DNA from: Bicyclus anynana
Lineage: Eukaryota > Arthropoda > Insecta > Lepidoptera > Nymphalidae
Direction: 5' to 3'
NCBI RefSeq assembly: GCF_947172395.1
Contig: NC_069093.1
Location: forward strand, 3,879,561 to 3,943,560
Length of the DNA: 64,000 nucleotides
In this document: piece by piece, positions 9,960 through 23,600 of the stretch
How the letters are laid out: each line of letters begins with the position of its first letter
Position numbering within the stretch: position 1 is the stretch's first letter
Program-made: the position numbers and the translations under genes
The notes under the pieces: generated by a model
What the model was told of the DNA's origin: nothing
Databases searched by the model: none
Seen by the model: only the letters and a program-made list of their open reading frames with translations

Positions 9960-11333
9960 AAAATACAATTAAGTAAGTCTCGTGAATAAGTGCTATTTAG
10001 TGGTGTAACCGAGATTGGTTGATGATAAATATAAAATAATCAAGGCGTCCATCAGTTTTTCAATCAGAAATTTCGTAATAAATTCCAAATAAACAGTATA
10101 ATAATATGACGTAAGATTGATAAACATGCACTAATAATTATATTAAAATAGTAAATTGTATTCGACATGCAATTTCAAGTTGTGTTCTGCCATGTTGAAT
10201 TAGTCATGACGTCATATATTACACGGGACATATCACAAATGAAAACAATTACGATACATCAACTATGCATTATTTGATAGTAAAAAAACAAAGTAAAATG
10301 GATTTCGTGATAATAGTTCGGAATATAAATTATAAAAAAACATAATTAGAGTCCTTTTCATGAAATAAGTCCCGATGCCTAAAACCTGAACTAAAATTGA
10401 CAGCGCCTTATACAAATGACAATATGACCGCCATTACTAAATGACAATGAGTGCCATTAAGACATTAGCGCCACGTCTGAGGGACTTGTTTCATGAAAAG
10501 GACTATAGTTTAAAATGAGTTTAGTTCACTATGTATGTCTAAATATTTGTTGTGTAATTGAATTTGGCAACCCCATGTTATTGTTAAGCGCGGCCATGCG
10601 TTATCCGCAAATAGTCAAAGAGCTGGTTATAGTTATTCCCGAATGATTTCATCATTGGATTTGTTACCATTTTTAGGCAAGCACATAAATCTCAAAGATT
10701 ACTTTTCCACATTAATTAATGTAAAGTAAATTATTTATTTTAACTCAATAAATTAATGTTGTTTTTTTTCTTTTTGTATGTGTAAAAGATTTAATGAACA
10801 AATTACATATATCATGAATGTTTTTTTTTTAATTAAATGCATGTCTACTTCCGACAGCTGTGTTAATTTTAACAGTTTATTAATAAAATTATGTGAAAGA
10901 GAATAAATTATTTTATTGAAAGTAGACACAGTAACAATTAACAATGGAGTCCGAACACAGCCTTGATACTAGTAAACATGTTTTAAATTGCAAATACTAA
11001 GTCGATGATGAAATCTCTTACCTAATTTGTCCGCCAGTTCTTTGTCTATACCCATAGTCACGACCAGCTATTTTCGTTCCACACGCGTTATGGCGTAACA
11101 AACGAACGTAAAAAAAAAATCATTTTGTAGTTATAGTATTTATTGTGATGTACTATTCGACTATAGGAATATTTTAGATGTTCGAAAAACAAGCGATAGG
11201 TGTCGTTATTGTTATATAAATGTTGTATTTTTTTTTTGTCACGCGAATGAATATCATGTATAATTGGTTCGTTTAGAAATGATCTGATGAATAATAAATC
11301 GTAATATTTATTTTGCAATCATTCAACAAATTC

Positions 11334-11570
11334 AGTGAAAAAAATCGGTTGTCTGTAAAGTCGGTTTACTGACGATAGTTGAACGTGACAACGTCATGAG
11401 AAAATACTGATGGAACGGTTGCATTTTTCAAAAGAAAATGTTCGTTTTCTAAAATACTGTTTAATAATCTTCAAATGTTGGCAACCCTAGAGCGAGGGAA
11501 CGACGCATGACGTCATCTTTTTTCGAGTGTGCAGCCGGCTCAATCGAATTTTATGACGTTGTCACGTCAA
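11334..11570 (+). repeat. interspersed repeat, family R, 3' half
   Basis: It matches 51563-51812 and 62906-63150 over blocks such as GTCGGTTTACTGACGATAGT, GGCAACCCTAGAGCGAGGGA and ACGACGCATGACGTCAT. The match is long and colinear. No frame spans it. Confidence 0.85.
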
Positions 11571-12860
11571 AAGTTACAAAACTCTTTTAAAAAGTCACAA
11601 ATACCTTTTATTATAAAACAATTTGGTTTAACCAATATTATGTTGTGTAAGAACCAATATGAATTAATTGGTATTATTTTTTTTGTCAATCAAATTAATT
11701 GGTACATGAAAATTTGTTAATTTCCATTTTACCTAATAATGGGTCATTTCTATACGAACAGTAAGAGCTCTTTCAGACAGACCACATTTCGTTTGTAACT
11801 TGTGATATTGTGCTTCACAAGAAGTCTCCTTTATGGCATATCTACCTACACTTGTGTGTCGACACACGTTTCTAACAATTACCAGCGCTCTCACAATGCG
11901 CGCTGCTATAACAAGCTTATGATGTAGTACCCCGAAAAAATAATTTGGTTTGCTCAAGGAATATTCCGTTTTTTAGTCGCAATATTTTTGAAAGGTGCTG
12001 GAATGGCGACATATAATTAAGTCACAGATATGCCTAAAGGGAATTCATTTGTGAAATCAATGTTTCGAATAGTAATATTATGAAGTATTGCATGAAAATT
12101 TTGATATTTGTTGTTCACATTGCTAGCAAATAACTATATTCCCCTCAATTATTAAATAAATAAATAAATTTATTTATTAATACAATAATTGTAATAATCA
12201 ATCGGAATGTGCGATCTTATTGTAATTATTATGATTAGAATTAATTGATAGATACGATTATTGCTATTATTTATTTTGTTAATAAAATAATGTCTATATT
12301 TTTTTTTTCATTGGACGTGTTGTTTTTTTTAAGTAACGTGTACTTATTTGGTATAAGCGCCGATACACATGACAGCTGAAAGATACTGGAAAAAAACTTA
12401 TTTCTGTATAAAAATTTACTGGAATAATAAAGCATTATTATATATTTTTCGAGTTGATCCCAGTATGGAAGCGACTTTTCTGTAAGCACATTGTTGTCAT
12501 TGTTGTAACAAAAGGTTATGAAAATCACAATATTGCATTTGTGCCCAAATTGTTTTTTAAGTGTACTAGTGTCCCGAAAAAATGTTGTTACAATGTTTGA
12601 TGATATTCCAAATACCTGATTTATTTTTCGGGACGATATTAGTTCTAATTACAGGACTTTTTTTTGGACGCATAATGCTTAGATGCAAAGTACTTTAGTT
12701 ACGGGATGGCATTTTTATCGTGCAGAATTGGAAAAGACGAGTTTTTTATTGAGTCAAGTCACGCCAAACGTCTAGTGCGATTTCTTCAATGTACCTATAT
12801 AGAGAGCTCTATGTATAATAAAATATTCATAAACTAACATCATGCTTAGAAATGGCGTCC

Positions 12861-12970
12861 AACCAGACCTGGACTAATTAAGAAAACCTCAATCGGCCCA
12901 GCCGGGGATCGAACCCAGGACCTCCGTCTTGTAAATCCACCGCGCATACCACTGCGCCACGGAAGCCGTC
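12861..12970 (-). mobile_element. tRNA-derived SINE, family A, truncated head
   Basis: The reverse complement has the A-box GTGGCGCAGTGGTATGCG and B-box GGTTCGATCCCC of family A, but ends soon after AGTCCAGGTCTGG. The body and tail are missing. Confidence 0.85.
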
Positions 12971-13825
12971 AAATACATAATACAACGTTAAGACATAATT
13001 TGTGTAGGTTCATAACCGCGAGGTGATGATGATAATATTTTTTATATCGCATCCGGCTCGAAGGACCATTTAGTAATTTCTCCATCACACCAAGCTCTGT
13101 TGTTAAAAAAACGTCTTACAGCAGAATGATAGTGTTCAATTTGTTATTCTATTCATTGAGTTGATGTTTCCTGTCATTGCAAATGTCCCGTTTCTGTTTT
13201 GCAACTTTAAGGCCGGCCGCACACACTAAATGTCCATAATTATTTACTTTATGAGCGAAAACGAGTGTATGCGGCCGGCCTAATAGTCTAATCTCGATTA
13301 AATATGTTTACTGAAGTACTAGATATTTGACGTGGCTTGGTTTTTTTGTATAATAAAGTATATGGTACTATATGAAACAATTTTTATGAATTTTAAGTTT
13401 ATCAATAATGAAAATTATGAATGAATGCTATGTTATAATATGTATGAAGATTGTTGTGTGTGTTTGTCGATTGCACGCTTGTCTAATAATATATATTTTT
13501 TGTAATATTTTTGTTAATTCGATTTTAACAGTGAAAAAAAATGTTAATTTATATTTTATTCATTATGATTTAATAATGTAATTTGCTGTATTATTGAATG
13601 GTATAAAATAATTATAGCCACCGTTTTAGAACAAAACGTGTAAAATAGGTTGATAATAATAAAAAATATGATCGTTCCTCTTTCTGTTACCGATTTCAGT
13701 ATGATATTATATCTATGTTGATTTTATTAAAAAAAAACAAAGATTTCCGTTTATATCGTAATTGTAAAGCAGACACACTTTTATGTGACCGATCAATTTA
13801 GATCATGCTGTCAGTACATCTGCCA

Positions 13826-13985
13826 GTGGTGTGCATAAGGTTTTTAACTAGGGTGTGCACTGTAAGTAGGAATTGGAAAATTCCTTGTCCAACTATGTAT
13901 TCTGTGGCCCAACATAGGTTTATATTGAGTCTTTGGGCTAGGCAGTGCAATTTTGCGTCTATGAAGTGCACGCTACTGACATCTG
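13826..13985. mobile_element. short-TIR repeat, family M, copy 1
   Basis: Ends CAGTGGTGTGCA and TGCACGCTACTG are inverted. Related copies lie at 41859-42014 and 57971-58196, with the shared inner stretch GAAAATTCCTT-like and TCTATGAAGTGCACG. Confidence 0.7.
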
Positions 13986-14401
13986 TGATTATTCAATTAG
14001 TTAATAATGTCCACTAATTTTTGAAAAAAAAACATTTGATTCTTTTAATCGTGAGTTGATTTCTACTATGTTTAATTTAAATGTAATAAAATCAGCTCGT
14101 ATAAAAGACAAAACTGCGAAACTTTAGTGATTTAAGAAATTGTATGCTATTTTTTTTTTACTGCTGCTGTATTTTTTTTTACCAATATGTCGTAAAACAA
14201 GACAATTAAAAGAAAAGATCAAATTGCGTGTATGGTTTAAAAGCACATGCGGTTACTTTACTGGCATTACAGAACATTGTAAAAAAAATCTTATCATGAA
14301 TCATATTGTATGTAATAGAGGCAGTTTACAAGACTTTGTCTATGGGCATTGTGGCTTCTATTAGCTTCAGCCGCGGTCAGTGGCATGCATTGCATATTTG
14401 T

Positions 14402-14596
14402 ACTAGTAGTCTGGAAAGTTCGTTGATAACACTCTCATGATATACGGGCGACGGGGGGAAAGACTGCGCGTGTATGGAATCGTGCGTGCGGGGAAGTGAC
14501 GTTAATCAGTCTTAGGTTTTTCATTCATCGCTACACGCCCCCCGGCCCGCGCGGAGCATCAGGAGTGTTACGAACGAAGTTGCCAAGCTATAGTAG
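14402..14596. mobile_element. short-TIR repeat, family T, copy 1
   Basis: Ends AGTTCGTTGATAACACTC and GAGTGTTACGAACGAAGTTG are inverted repeats. Related copies are at 41664-41826 and 48535-48692, with a partial one at 34248-34340. All contain a GTGTAGCGATG-like core on one strand. Confidence 0.75.
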
Positions 14597-15659
14597 TTGC
14601 CAGCAAGGCGTACTGCATACCTACCGATAAAACGTTCCGCGTAAAAATCTGTCAGGCGAAAAAAAATTATCGGCATGGATTAGGATTAAAACCTTAAATT
14701 TCTTCAAAGTACATTGACCTTTAAGCAGTTGTGATTAGGTTTACTTTACGTTGAAGAAAACTTACGTTTTAAACTCAAACCATATTTATGATTAAGGGTA
14801 AGGGTTTAAACTGTACCTATCCAAGTTATAAGCTATTATTTAGACTGCAGCGTCACTTAACATCTTGTGAAAATAATTACCATGTGGCTCATGGTGCTAT
14901 ATCCAATACTTTTGAATATTACCTAGGTAACTTTGATGCATTGCGAATTGCGATAATCGGAGAGGCATTTGTGTAACTCGGTTAAATCAGTTTGACAGCT
15001 TCATTTAATTGAAAATATGTTCTTAGGGAAACTGTCCGTTTGACAAAGCCTTTAGTAATTAAAAAAAAAATAATAATTTGTTGCCAAACCGAACTGATCC
15101 GTTACGCATCGCCCAATTTGAACTACATCTATGTCCACCTATCAGTAACTAAAAATACCTAACTTCTTTAAAAGAATACAAGTATGGAATTGTAAATTTT
15201 TAGGATGTTTTCTTTACAAAAAAATTGGTCACATAGTTTCTCAATTTTTAACTTTTTAATTGATCACTAGCAAGCAAGTACGAATGCTAGAAACTAGCTA
15301 AAGCCGTGCATAAAGTGTCGTAACGCAATGCGAAGATGTTAAAATAGGAACGTTTCTTTGAACTCATTAGTGCTTATAGGATTACCTTCGGCGAGTGGAG
15401 CGCGAGGCGCCGCGCCGCGTCGGCTTGCACAAATACGATGTAACTTCATGCCAAAGTCAATTGAGCTATGAAAGGCTTCTCGGTCGCTTGTGTACGAGAT
15501 AAGTGACAACTATATTATGTAATAATAATAAAATAAATAATTCTTCAACCTCGTGTGTGGTTTTATTTTACGATCCACCAGCTAAATACGAAAAACATTG
15601 GTTCTAGCGAGCTGCTATGGGGAGCTTCTTGAAAAAGTTTCAGTAGTGAATCTTTATTG

Positions 15660-16205
15660 ATGACTTCACACTAATATTATAAAGGCGAAAGTTTTTTTTT
15701 TTTTTATTTACAAGTTAGCCCTTGACTACAATCTCACCTGATGGTAAGTGATGATGCAGTCTAAGATGGAAGCGGGCTAACTTGTTAGGAGGATGAAAAT
15801 CCACACCCCTTTCGGTTTCTACACGGCATCGTACCGGAACGCTAAATCGCTTGGCGGTACGTCTTTGCCGGTAGGGTGGTAACTAGCCACGGCCGAAGCC
15901 TCCCACCAGCCAGACCTGGACAAAATGAAAATCTCAATCGGCCCAGCCGGGGATCGAACCCAGGACCTCCGTCTTGTAAGCCACGGAGGCCGTCAAAGAA
16001 AGTACTTTGTGTGTAAGTATGTTTGTTCCTCTCTTACGCTGCGGCTACTGAAGCGATTTGGCTGAAATTTGGAATGGAAATAAATTTTACTCTGGATTAA
16101 CACATAGACTACTTTTTATCCCGGAAAAATTCATGGTTCCCGCGGGATTTGTGAAAAACGGAATTCCACGCGTACAAAGTCGCGAGCGTCCGTCGCGTCT
16201 AGTTA
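15660..16205 (+). mobile_element. older lepidopteran interspersed repeat split by a SINE
   Basis: The outer repeat runs from ACTAATATTATAAAGGCGAA to the degenerate end GTCGCGAGCGTCCGTCGCGT. It contains CTGAAATTTGGAATGGAAAT and CTCTGGATTAACACATAGAC, also found at 52490-52550. It is interrupted by a family A SINE at about 15692-15994. Confidence 0.75.
15692..15994 (-). mobile_element. tRNA-derived SINE, family A, nested copy
   Basis: Full-length body on the minus strand with a poly-T start at 15692. The B-box region is present, but about 24 bases carrying the A box are missing between CTTGTAA and GCCACGGAGGCC. GAAAG occurs on both sides (15687-15691 and 15998-16002) as a possible target duplication. 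Confidence 0.85.
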
Positions 16206-16599
16206 CTCCATAATTCATAGCCTGACCCAGGTCAGAAGCCACAAAGACAAACTACTAGAACAACCTTGGTTCTATGAAATGGTAATTTTTAAAGATTAAT
16301 TTACAGACAACCCAATCACGATACTTTGTTCTGTTGTTTATATTTTTTTGTGTATCTAATGTTAGAAACTGTAATTGCATTGCAACGATTACCACGGGCG
16401 CGATTTTTCAAGAATAAATAAAGATCATCCAGAAAGAGTCTATGTCACAGTTAAATTGTAAAATAGATTAGTTTATAATATCACTCGCGATATTGTAATC
16501 TGTCGATATATTGTGAACTGAACATGTACTGATTACAATTTAAGTGTTATTTTTCGGTAAATTAATATAATAATCAATAATTACCAATAAAAATTCTCA

Positions 16600-16800
16600 A
16601 TGTTATTTATTTAGTTTTTGTGAACAGTTTTTAAAATACTTATTCAAAAACACAAGACGCCATTTTTCTTCAATAATATTGAAAATTACTGATGCGACGC
16701 TTCGTGTCGTACTGACTCGAGAATGTATTCGTTTTGAATTCTGTATTTGGTGCGGCTTTGACACCGTCGTGTTTCGACTGCCTATTATTGACTAATCTGT
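16600..16800 (+). repeat. interspersed repeat, family R, 5' half
   Basis: It matches 51275-51500 over ACTGATGCGACGCTTCGTGT and CGTACTGACTCGAGAATGTA. The 3' half of the family is not adjacent here. Confidence 0.8.
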
Positions 16801-17856
16801 GAGGATATTATAGGAAAATAAGAAATTATTTATACAACACGCAAAATAAACTTTTTATATTCTGTAAAAATACACTATAAAAATTAATACATCAGTCTAT
16901 TTATTCACAATAATATAATGAATTGATTGAATTGAACAATTATGATAATGAATTTATTATAGAAAATGGTTGTTAAAGTATCACAGCGTAGTATTCAAAA
17001 TATGACGTTGCTTATATTAAGATTATTCAAATAATTTATTGTCATTTTGTCTTAATGCAAAATCTACTAAAAAATATTCAAACTATTCAACAATGCAAAC
17101 TACTAAAAAACAATATTACAAAGCTTTTTTACATCACTTTAATTTCCTATTTATTTATTTGGTTAAGTGGGATACCTAGGTTAAACATAATAAAAATAGA
17201 CCGATCCGCCTAAAAAGAAAACATTATATAGTAATAAATATATAGAATAGAATGTGTATGTTATGTACATATGAATTATCTCATTTTAGTTTAATATATT
17301 CACAGTAAATTTAAATTACCATTCAAAAATACCTATTCAAACTAATAGCTACTTTAAAACACAATTTTATTTAAAATTTCAAAAAAAAATTGTAGTTCTA
17401 ACAAACTACAATACAAAAATTTAATGTAATTTTAAAATACATACTCCTATATACGTTGCAACTGCATTTTAAATGGTTTACATTAGCAAAATATATGCTG
17501 CAAATGAAAACTTTGGCTGTAAATAACATCATAGATTAATCTTAAAATTACAATATATCTACAGGTATCAACTGTTTTTAAATATCTATCTATTTCAAAT
17601 CTATTCATACTTAGGTGTATCGAATTTCTGTTTATTTTAATTACCTACTTTATAAAAAAACTGGTATGAAGGGGTTTATAAACATTTATTACCCACAACA
17701 CTGAAATTCGCTTACATAGTTTGCCAAAAAAAGCAATCTATAAAATTTACTGTAACTTTTTTTTTCATAGCTTGGCTTTTCTCTGGACTGCATTTGATTA
17801 CTTAAATTAGAAACACGACGTATTTAATTAATAATTAAAATATGAATCTGATTTAA

Positions 17857-18575
17857 TTGTCACCGTTAGATTGTAAAATACATTAGTTTATAATCTTACT
17901 CGTGATATTATAATCAACCGTCACATTGTGAACTGAAAATACTGATTGCAATTTAACGTGTTATTTTTAGGTATGTTATAATCTATCGGAAGTGAAACCG
18001 TTATATTGTCAATGGATAAATTTAACATAAAGTTTAAAAAATATTACAGCGGGCACAATAAAAATAGTAAAAAATTACAATGACACATCATTGTCATCAT
18101 TTTTTTGTTGAATTGGACAAATCAAAGAAAATGGGAGGGGTGTCCAATGCGTGTCTTAAGTTTTTTAAACACTGTTCTTTAATTAGTAAAATGTTGTTTT
18201 TGTTAATTATAAATATAATTTAGTGAAATCTAAAGTTAGGTTAGGTTAGAAATTGACGATGCGGGTGACCGGCCGCAGGCCGGGCACTTAGTTCAGTCTT
18301 TAGGTATAATAAATAATAATAAATAAACATGACTGACATATGTCTTTCATTCCTAACTCTATGGACACGGAACGGTCTGCTGTAAGGCGACCAATCAGGG
18401 GCAAGTTCGGACAGTTGATGTTTTAAGATTGCAATTTAACGGTTTCACTTCCGATACAATACATTATAAGATACCGTTAAATTGTAATCAGTATTTTCAG
18501 TTCACAATATGACGGCAGATTATAATATTACGAGTGAGATTATTATAAACTAACGTATTTTACAATTTAACGGTA
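17857..18575. mobile_element. foldback element with about 150-bp inverted ends
   Basis: The left arm (CACCGTTAGATTGTAAAATA, then CATTGTGAACTGAAAATACT and CGGAAGTGAAACCGTTA) recurs reversed at about 18420-18573. The centre is about 400 bases without a reading frame. A short partial relative is at 16450-16545. Confidence 0.85.
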
Positions 18576-19434
18576 ACATAAACATGGAATAAAATAAAGC
18601 TTAACTAATTTTTAAACTATTAAAACATAAATTTTTTGCGCAGAGACTAATAATAAAATGTTTTTGAATCGAAAGCACTGGATTAAAGACATACTCGACT
18701 TGTACTGTTTACCAACAAATAAATTAGAAATGAAGGTAGAAAACGCACGCACGTCATTTCATAACCTATTTATTTTTAATTAAGTATTGGTTTTTTATAA
18801 AATGTTATTCAAAATAATATATTAACGGGTCATTCTAAGCTTAATAATCTTGATTCTCATTAACAAGTTAATTATAATTATTATTAGGTATGAAATGACT
18901 AGCGATACCTACCCTCATTTTTAATTTGTTTGTTATAAAACAGTGCACATCGAGTATGTTTTAAGTATAGGTAACAATATGATGGCAGATTATAATATTA
19001 CGAGTGAGATTATTATAAACTAACGTATTTTACAATTTAACGGTAACATAAACATGGAATAAAATAAAGCTTAACTAATTTTTAAAATGTTAAAACATTA
19101 ATTTTTTGCGCATAGACTAATAATAAAATGTTTTTGATTCGAAAGCACTGGATTAAAGATATACTTGACGTGTACTGTTTACCAACAAATAAATTAAAAA
19201 TTAAAGTAGAAAACGCACGTCATAATAACTTATTTATTTTAAATTAAGTATTGTTTTTTTTATAAAATGTTATCCAAAATATTAAGGGGTCATTTTAAGC
19301 TTAATAATCTTGATTTTCATTAACAAGTTAAATTAATTATTATTAGGAATGAAATGACTAGCGATACCTATCCTCATATTTAATTTGTTTGTTGTAAAAC
19401 AGTGCACATCGAGTATGTTTTAAGTATAGGTAAC
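18505..19434 (+). repeat. 470-bp tandem duplication
   Basis: Two head-to-tail copies, roughly 18505-18974 and 18975-19434, differ by scattered substitutions and small indels. Each unit contains the right arm of the foldback element and a small TIR element (18687-18966 and its copy) with ends ACATACTCGACTTGTACTGT and CAGTGCACATCGAGTATGTT. A relative of that small element lies at 49919-50595. Confidence 0.9.
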
Positions 19435-19909
19435 TAATAATAATAACCTAATGACATAAAATAACTGGATTTCATTAGCATTCATAAATATTTTTTGTGC
19501 TAAAGAGTTATAATTTGTACGCCAAAGACAAATAACTGATAAAAAAGAAATAACTGATTTTTAAAGAAAGTATTTGTAGTATACACAATACAGTAATTAT
19601 ATTTTACTAAGTAAAATAAAGTTCTCAAAAGCGCTTCTAGACTAAGCTAGTCACGGAATAATGAATACTCTAGAATTCGTATCTTTCATTTTTAGTTTGG
19701 AACACACGCCTATAGTGTAAAAATAAAAATTCCACCACTTCTTTGTGTTATATGGTAGAATGAACGCAAGGTTTTGAAGGTTAGAGTGGGAATAGAATAA
19801 ATCAAGTCCGTTTAAATACAATACGATTATTAAAATAACAGTTTAAAATGTTGCGCGTTTCTTACTTTTACAAAATTCGAAAATAAATTCAAAATTACAA
19901 AATTCGATA

Positions 19910-20670
19910 TCATAATTTCTTTTCAAACATGTCCACAGATACCAAAATGACACATACAAACGACCACAGTAAAACAAATATCGCCCAGGCGGTGTTAGAG
20001 AACGGGCTCTTAAACTTATTCACGACCCCGTAACCCAGTAATGTACTGCAATGTCGCCTGGCAGAGAGCACTAGGAAGGTAGGTATCAAATACTGTATCC
20101 CAGTACCGGCGTACGATCCAGTAAATCTGATCAGCATACCGATATCTTCGAGGAAATACGTCAACAACAATGGCGGCACTACAGCTACGATCGGAAACAA
20201 CAACTTCCTTAAAACAAAATTATACGATTCCAATCGACTGCAATCTAAAAATAAACTTTGCAAATTATTCCTCAAAGTGATAGCGATTATTGGAAAACTG
20301 GTGGACAACGTGAACACTGGGAACAATGCTAGAAAGTACTCGACGATTTCCAAAAATATATTCTCATTGTCTGTCGGTATAAAATTCAATGTGTACAAAT
20401 CGTTTAGGTGCGCAAACGCAAACGCACCAGTAAACGCAAGAAGGAGGTAGAAGACGCTAATCAACGCGTAGTCCAGAGCTAGATGGAGGCCGAGGCGGCT
20501 CTTCCCTCTGATGGGGCTGATGAGTGCTGGCAGGGAGTGGTGGCACATGAAGGAGTAGACGCAGGCTCCGAACAGTGTCGGCATGCCGGTCACATCAAAG
20601 GCGGGCGGCTTGCCCTGAGGTCCGGTCGAGATGAGCAAGTGGATTGCCATTGATATCATTATGGCAAACG
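19910..20670 (-). CDS. TMEM104: TMEM104 exon 5 (last, stop TGA)
   Basis: Acceptor TTCTATTTCAG; 761 bases ending in TGA at 19912-19910. It encodes the C-terminal half with about six membrane spans and ends SVDMFEKKL. This is the largest exon and has no frame damage. Confidence 0.95.
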
Positions 20671-23600
20671 CTGAAATAGAAATTTTGAACTTTTAGTAAT
20701 AAAAAGCCGTATTTTAAAAGCTAAAACACTTTTATGGTTATTTCTGACGCTAAACTAATTGCCATGTTATGTACTGAATGGAAGCTTGCCACCGAAATGT
20801 CTTACCAATGCAAGATGACGCTTAGTAGAACGTGTCCCTAGCTTGTCAATTATTATTGCGCGTTTATCTATGACGATTTCTATTTTTTTTACTCTTTTCC
20901 AGGAAATGCCACAAAAATGTCTATCAATATCTGTACAACCAGAAATATATCTCTCCTTCACAAATTCCTAACAAGCAGAGGCTTGCTTCCGCTTGTTCTT
21001 TTGTCAAATTGGAAGCACTTCGTTGTGCTAAAGACTGCTGCTTTCTGTTAAAATAGCTGTCATAATGATACTCACCAAGCCACCTCATACCAGACGTGAA
21101 CAACTGTAGGTATTTAGTTTTCTGCACATTGAAGAACACAAACGGCCCCATAGCACCGACAAATGTCAGCAAGGCCACTCGGTAGGTGTCCAAACGAGTG
21201 TAGGCCGCACCTGTCGAATTACTGAAGCAGGGGAGGTTGTCCCAGTCTGTTGTGTTGGTGAGATTGGTTGGTACTGCTGAGCTGTGGACAGAATACAAGG
21301 TATTATTAACGCTAATTGAGTTCGTAGAGCCCCTTTTTGATACGGCTGCGGTTCGATCTTCTTCATCCTCTAATAGCTACCCAATAACGTTTCTCCTAGC
21401 TGAGGATAAATTGCCTAATATTTCGTACTGCAATGAACACAGCCGTCACCCATAAAAACGGCGGGAAGAGTGTTGATGTTGCGGTCGCTGACATCGGAAA
21501 GCTAGGGTCGCCCCGCGAAAGGCGACCATGTTTGCGTAGTCGAATGGTCGTAGTAGCGGTCGCATGGATTCACCGTGCGGGTGCCGGGTCCATTGCGTGG
21601 TAGAGAGAAAAGCTCCTGGCAGAGTCATGGAAACTCTGCTACGAGTTAACGACTAATTGGCTATATTGACATACATTCACATTAATATGTTATTTACATT
21701 TTTCTCGTAAACAATTTATGTTTATTCAGTAAAAATTAAATGTTACTTTTGAATTGTCATTACATTTGTTGTTTTTAATACTCATGCACTTAATTGATAG
21801 CTCAAACCCCATTTACTTCAATTAACTCCAATTATTTGGAAAAACAATGGTATGAGTGGGAAGAACGATAATCGATAGTACAGCTGGTAGGGTGCACCTA
21901 TTATATATTTGAGAGGCTTGAAGCTTGTTACATAGTCCAATATCACGAAACAGTTAAGAATTATAAACACTCACCATATAACATCCATCAAGGATTTCGC
22001 CACAGCTGCCGAGTAGATGGAAAGATCTCCATACAGATACACACACAATGTGCAGTAGAACATGGTCCGGCCAGCCTTGTTTAGGAACAGGTTGGCCATC
22101 TCGCCCAGTTCAACCCGCTTGTCCAAGCTGTAGTACCGCGAGGGTATCGTATCCCCACATACTAGCGGGTCTTCTAATTCGTTGGCTTGAGAAGTTGTAG
22201 GTTCGTCCTCAGATTCGTTCTCTGTAATCTATACAATTTAAATATTTTAGAATACTATTAACTAATATTAAAAATGAATGTGATTCTCTTTTACTAATGA
22301 TTTTAAACTTATTTTGTGGTTGTTCATTATGAATATTATTTAAACGGGTACATACCACGATAAAAATTAATAATTAATGATTCTCTTTTCAATACTTTTA
22401 AAAAGCTTAATTTTCATTGTAACAGTTGTTTATTTTTATTTTTTGTTGCTAAAGAGGGTTACAGAAAATATTGTACATCAATTAAAGATTTAAAACATTA
22501 TAGTCTCACACTTAAATAAAAACTAAACTTTCCAAAGTTGGCATAATATAAATAAATTTGCTTAAGATAAATCAGTGAGCAGTCATTTATTAAAAGAGGC
22601 ATTGCAGGAAAGTAAAGACCTGAGACTACCTCCCCCATATTATGTCAAATATGGTTTTCAGTTAAGAATTTTTATTTTTACAAGCTTGTACTGACAAAAA
22701 TTGTCACTGGCAAGACTTCCGACAATCTTTTGTTATTCTAGCTTTGAAGTTAACTACTTGTTCTTATTTCTATTAGATAGATATAAATATGCTAAATAGA
22801 TCAATATGAATATCAATCAACTCACACTATTTCTTTTAATAAACTGCAACCTCTTCCATTTATACACAGCATTGGCGCATGCCATTGTCTCTATAACATA
22901 TGTAACGTTCATAAAACTCATGAACGCTAGAAAGACTAGTGATATAGTGCTGAGACCCCATCCTGCTCTGGCGAAGGCGGCTGGGAGAGTCAGAGCACCA
23001 GTTCCAACTATGAGGTTGAATACATATATCAATCCAACCTAAAACAAGAATATACATTTTTAGCAGACTCAAAAGTGGGTTGCCATTTAAAAAAAAAACA
23101 ATGTGGAACAAAGATTATGATTCACTACATTTGTCAGGAAAACTTAATTAACAAATCAAACTGTAAACATAATAAAACCCTAGAATGGCAGAGAGTCATG
23201 CACTTGTGAATGTTGTGTGTAGGGTTTTTTTTTTGTTTAGTTAAGTCCATCAGTGATCAGTCAGTCGACTATAAACTTATTTTTTGATAGAAGAGGATGT
23301 TGTGTAGGGTTAAAGGCGCCTTTGACAGGTAACCAACACTCCCCTTTTCCACTCAAGTCATTCTCCTATCACAAGTAACTCATAAAGAATAACACAACAA
23401 AAAAAGGGGAAGGCTCGAAAACCACAAGTATACTGAAGCCAACTGATTGGTACTCCTCTTTAACTCCCCACTCTTTACTGAAACAAGTCACGCCACCTGA
23501 CTTCATATCCGTCAGATGCTGTCAATCTCCTCATTAACAGTTTATATCTTTAGATGCTCCTGTATCTCATCAATTGTTATGAACCACAGAACACTACAGA

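Larger units (their letters stand above)
9122..19909. other. intergenic region between UBE2O and TMEM104 (3' UTR plus repeats)
   Basis: No conserved coding region was recognised. The first part is UBE2O 3' UTR of unknown length. The rest is AT-rich and holds SINEs, foldback elements and a tandem duplication listed separately. Stretches 9960-11330, 11571-12860, 12971-13820, 14600-15650 and 16800-17850 show nothing further beyond low-complexity AT-rich DNA and short reading frames of chance length. Confidence 0.75.

Noticed and set aside
12570..12634. Inverted TCCCGAAAAAAT and ATTTTTCGGGA as a transposon
   Set aside because: The arms are about 12 bases and AT-rich; no second copy or target duplication was seen, so chance is plausible.
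13805..14364. Two 70-codon frames as small genes
   Set aside because: The first lies within a family M repeat and the second in AT-rich DNA; no start context, splice sites or homology.
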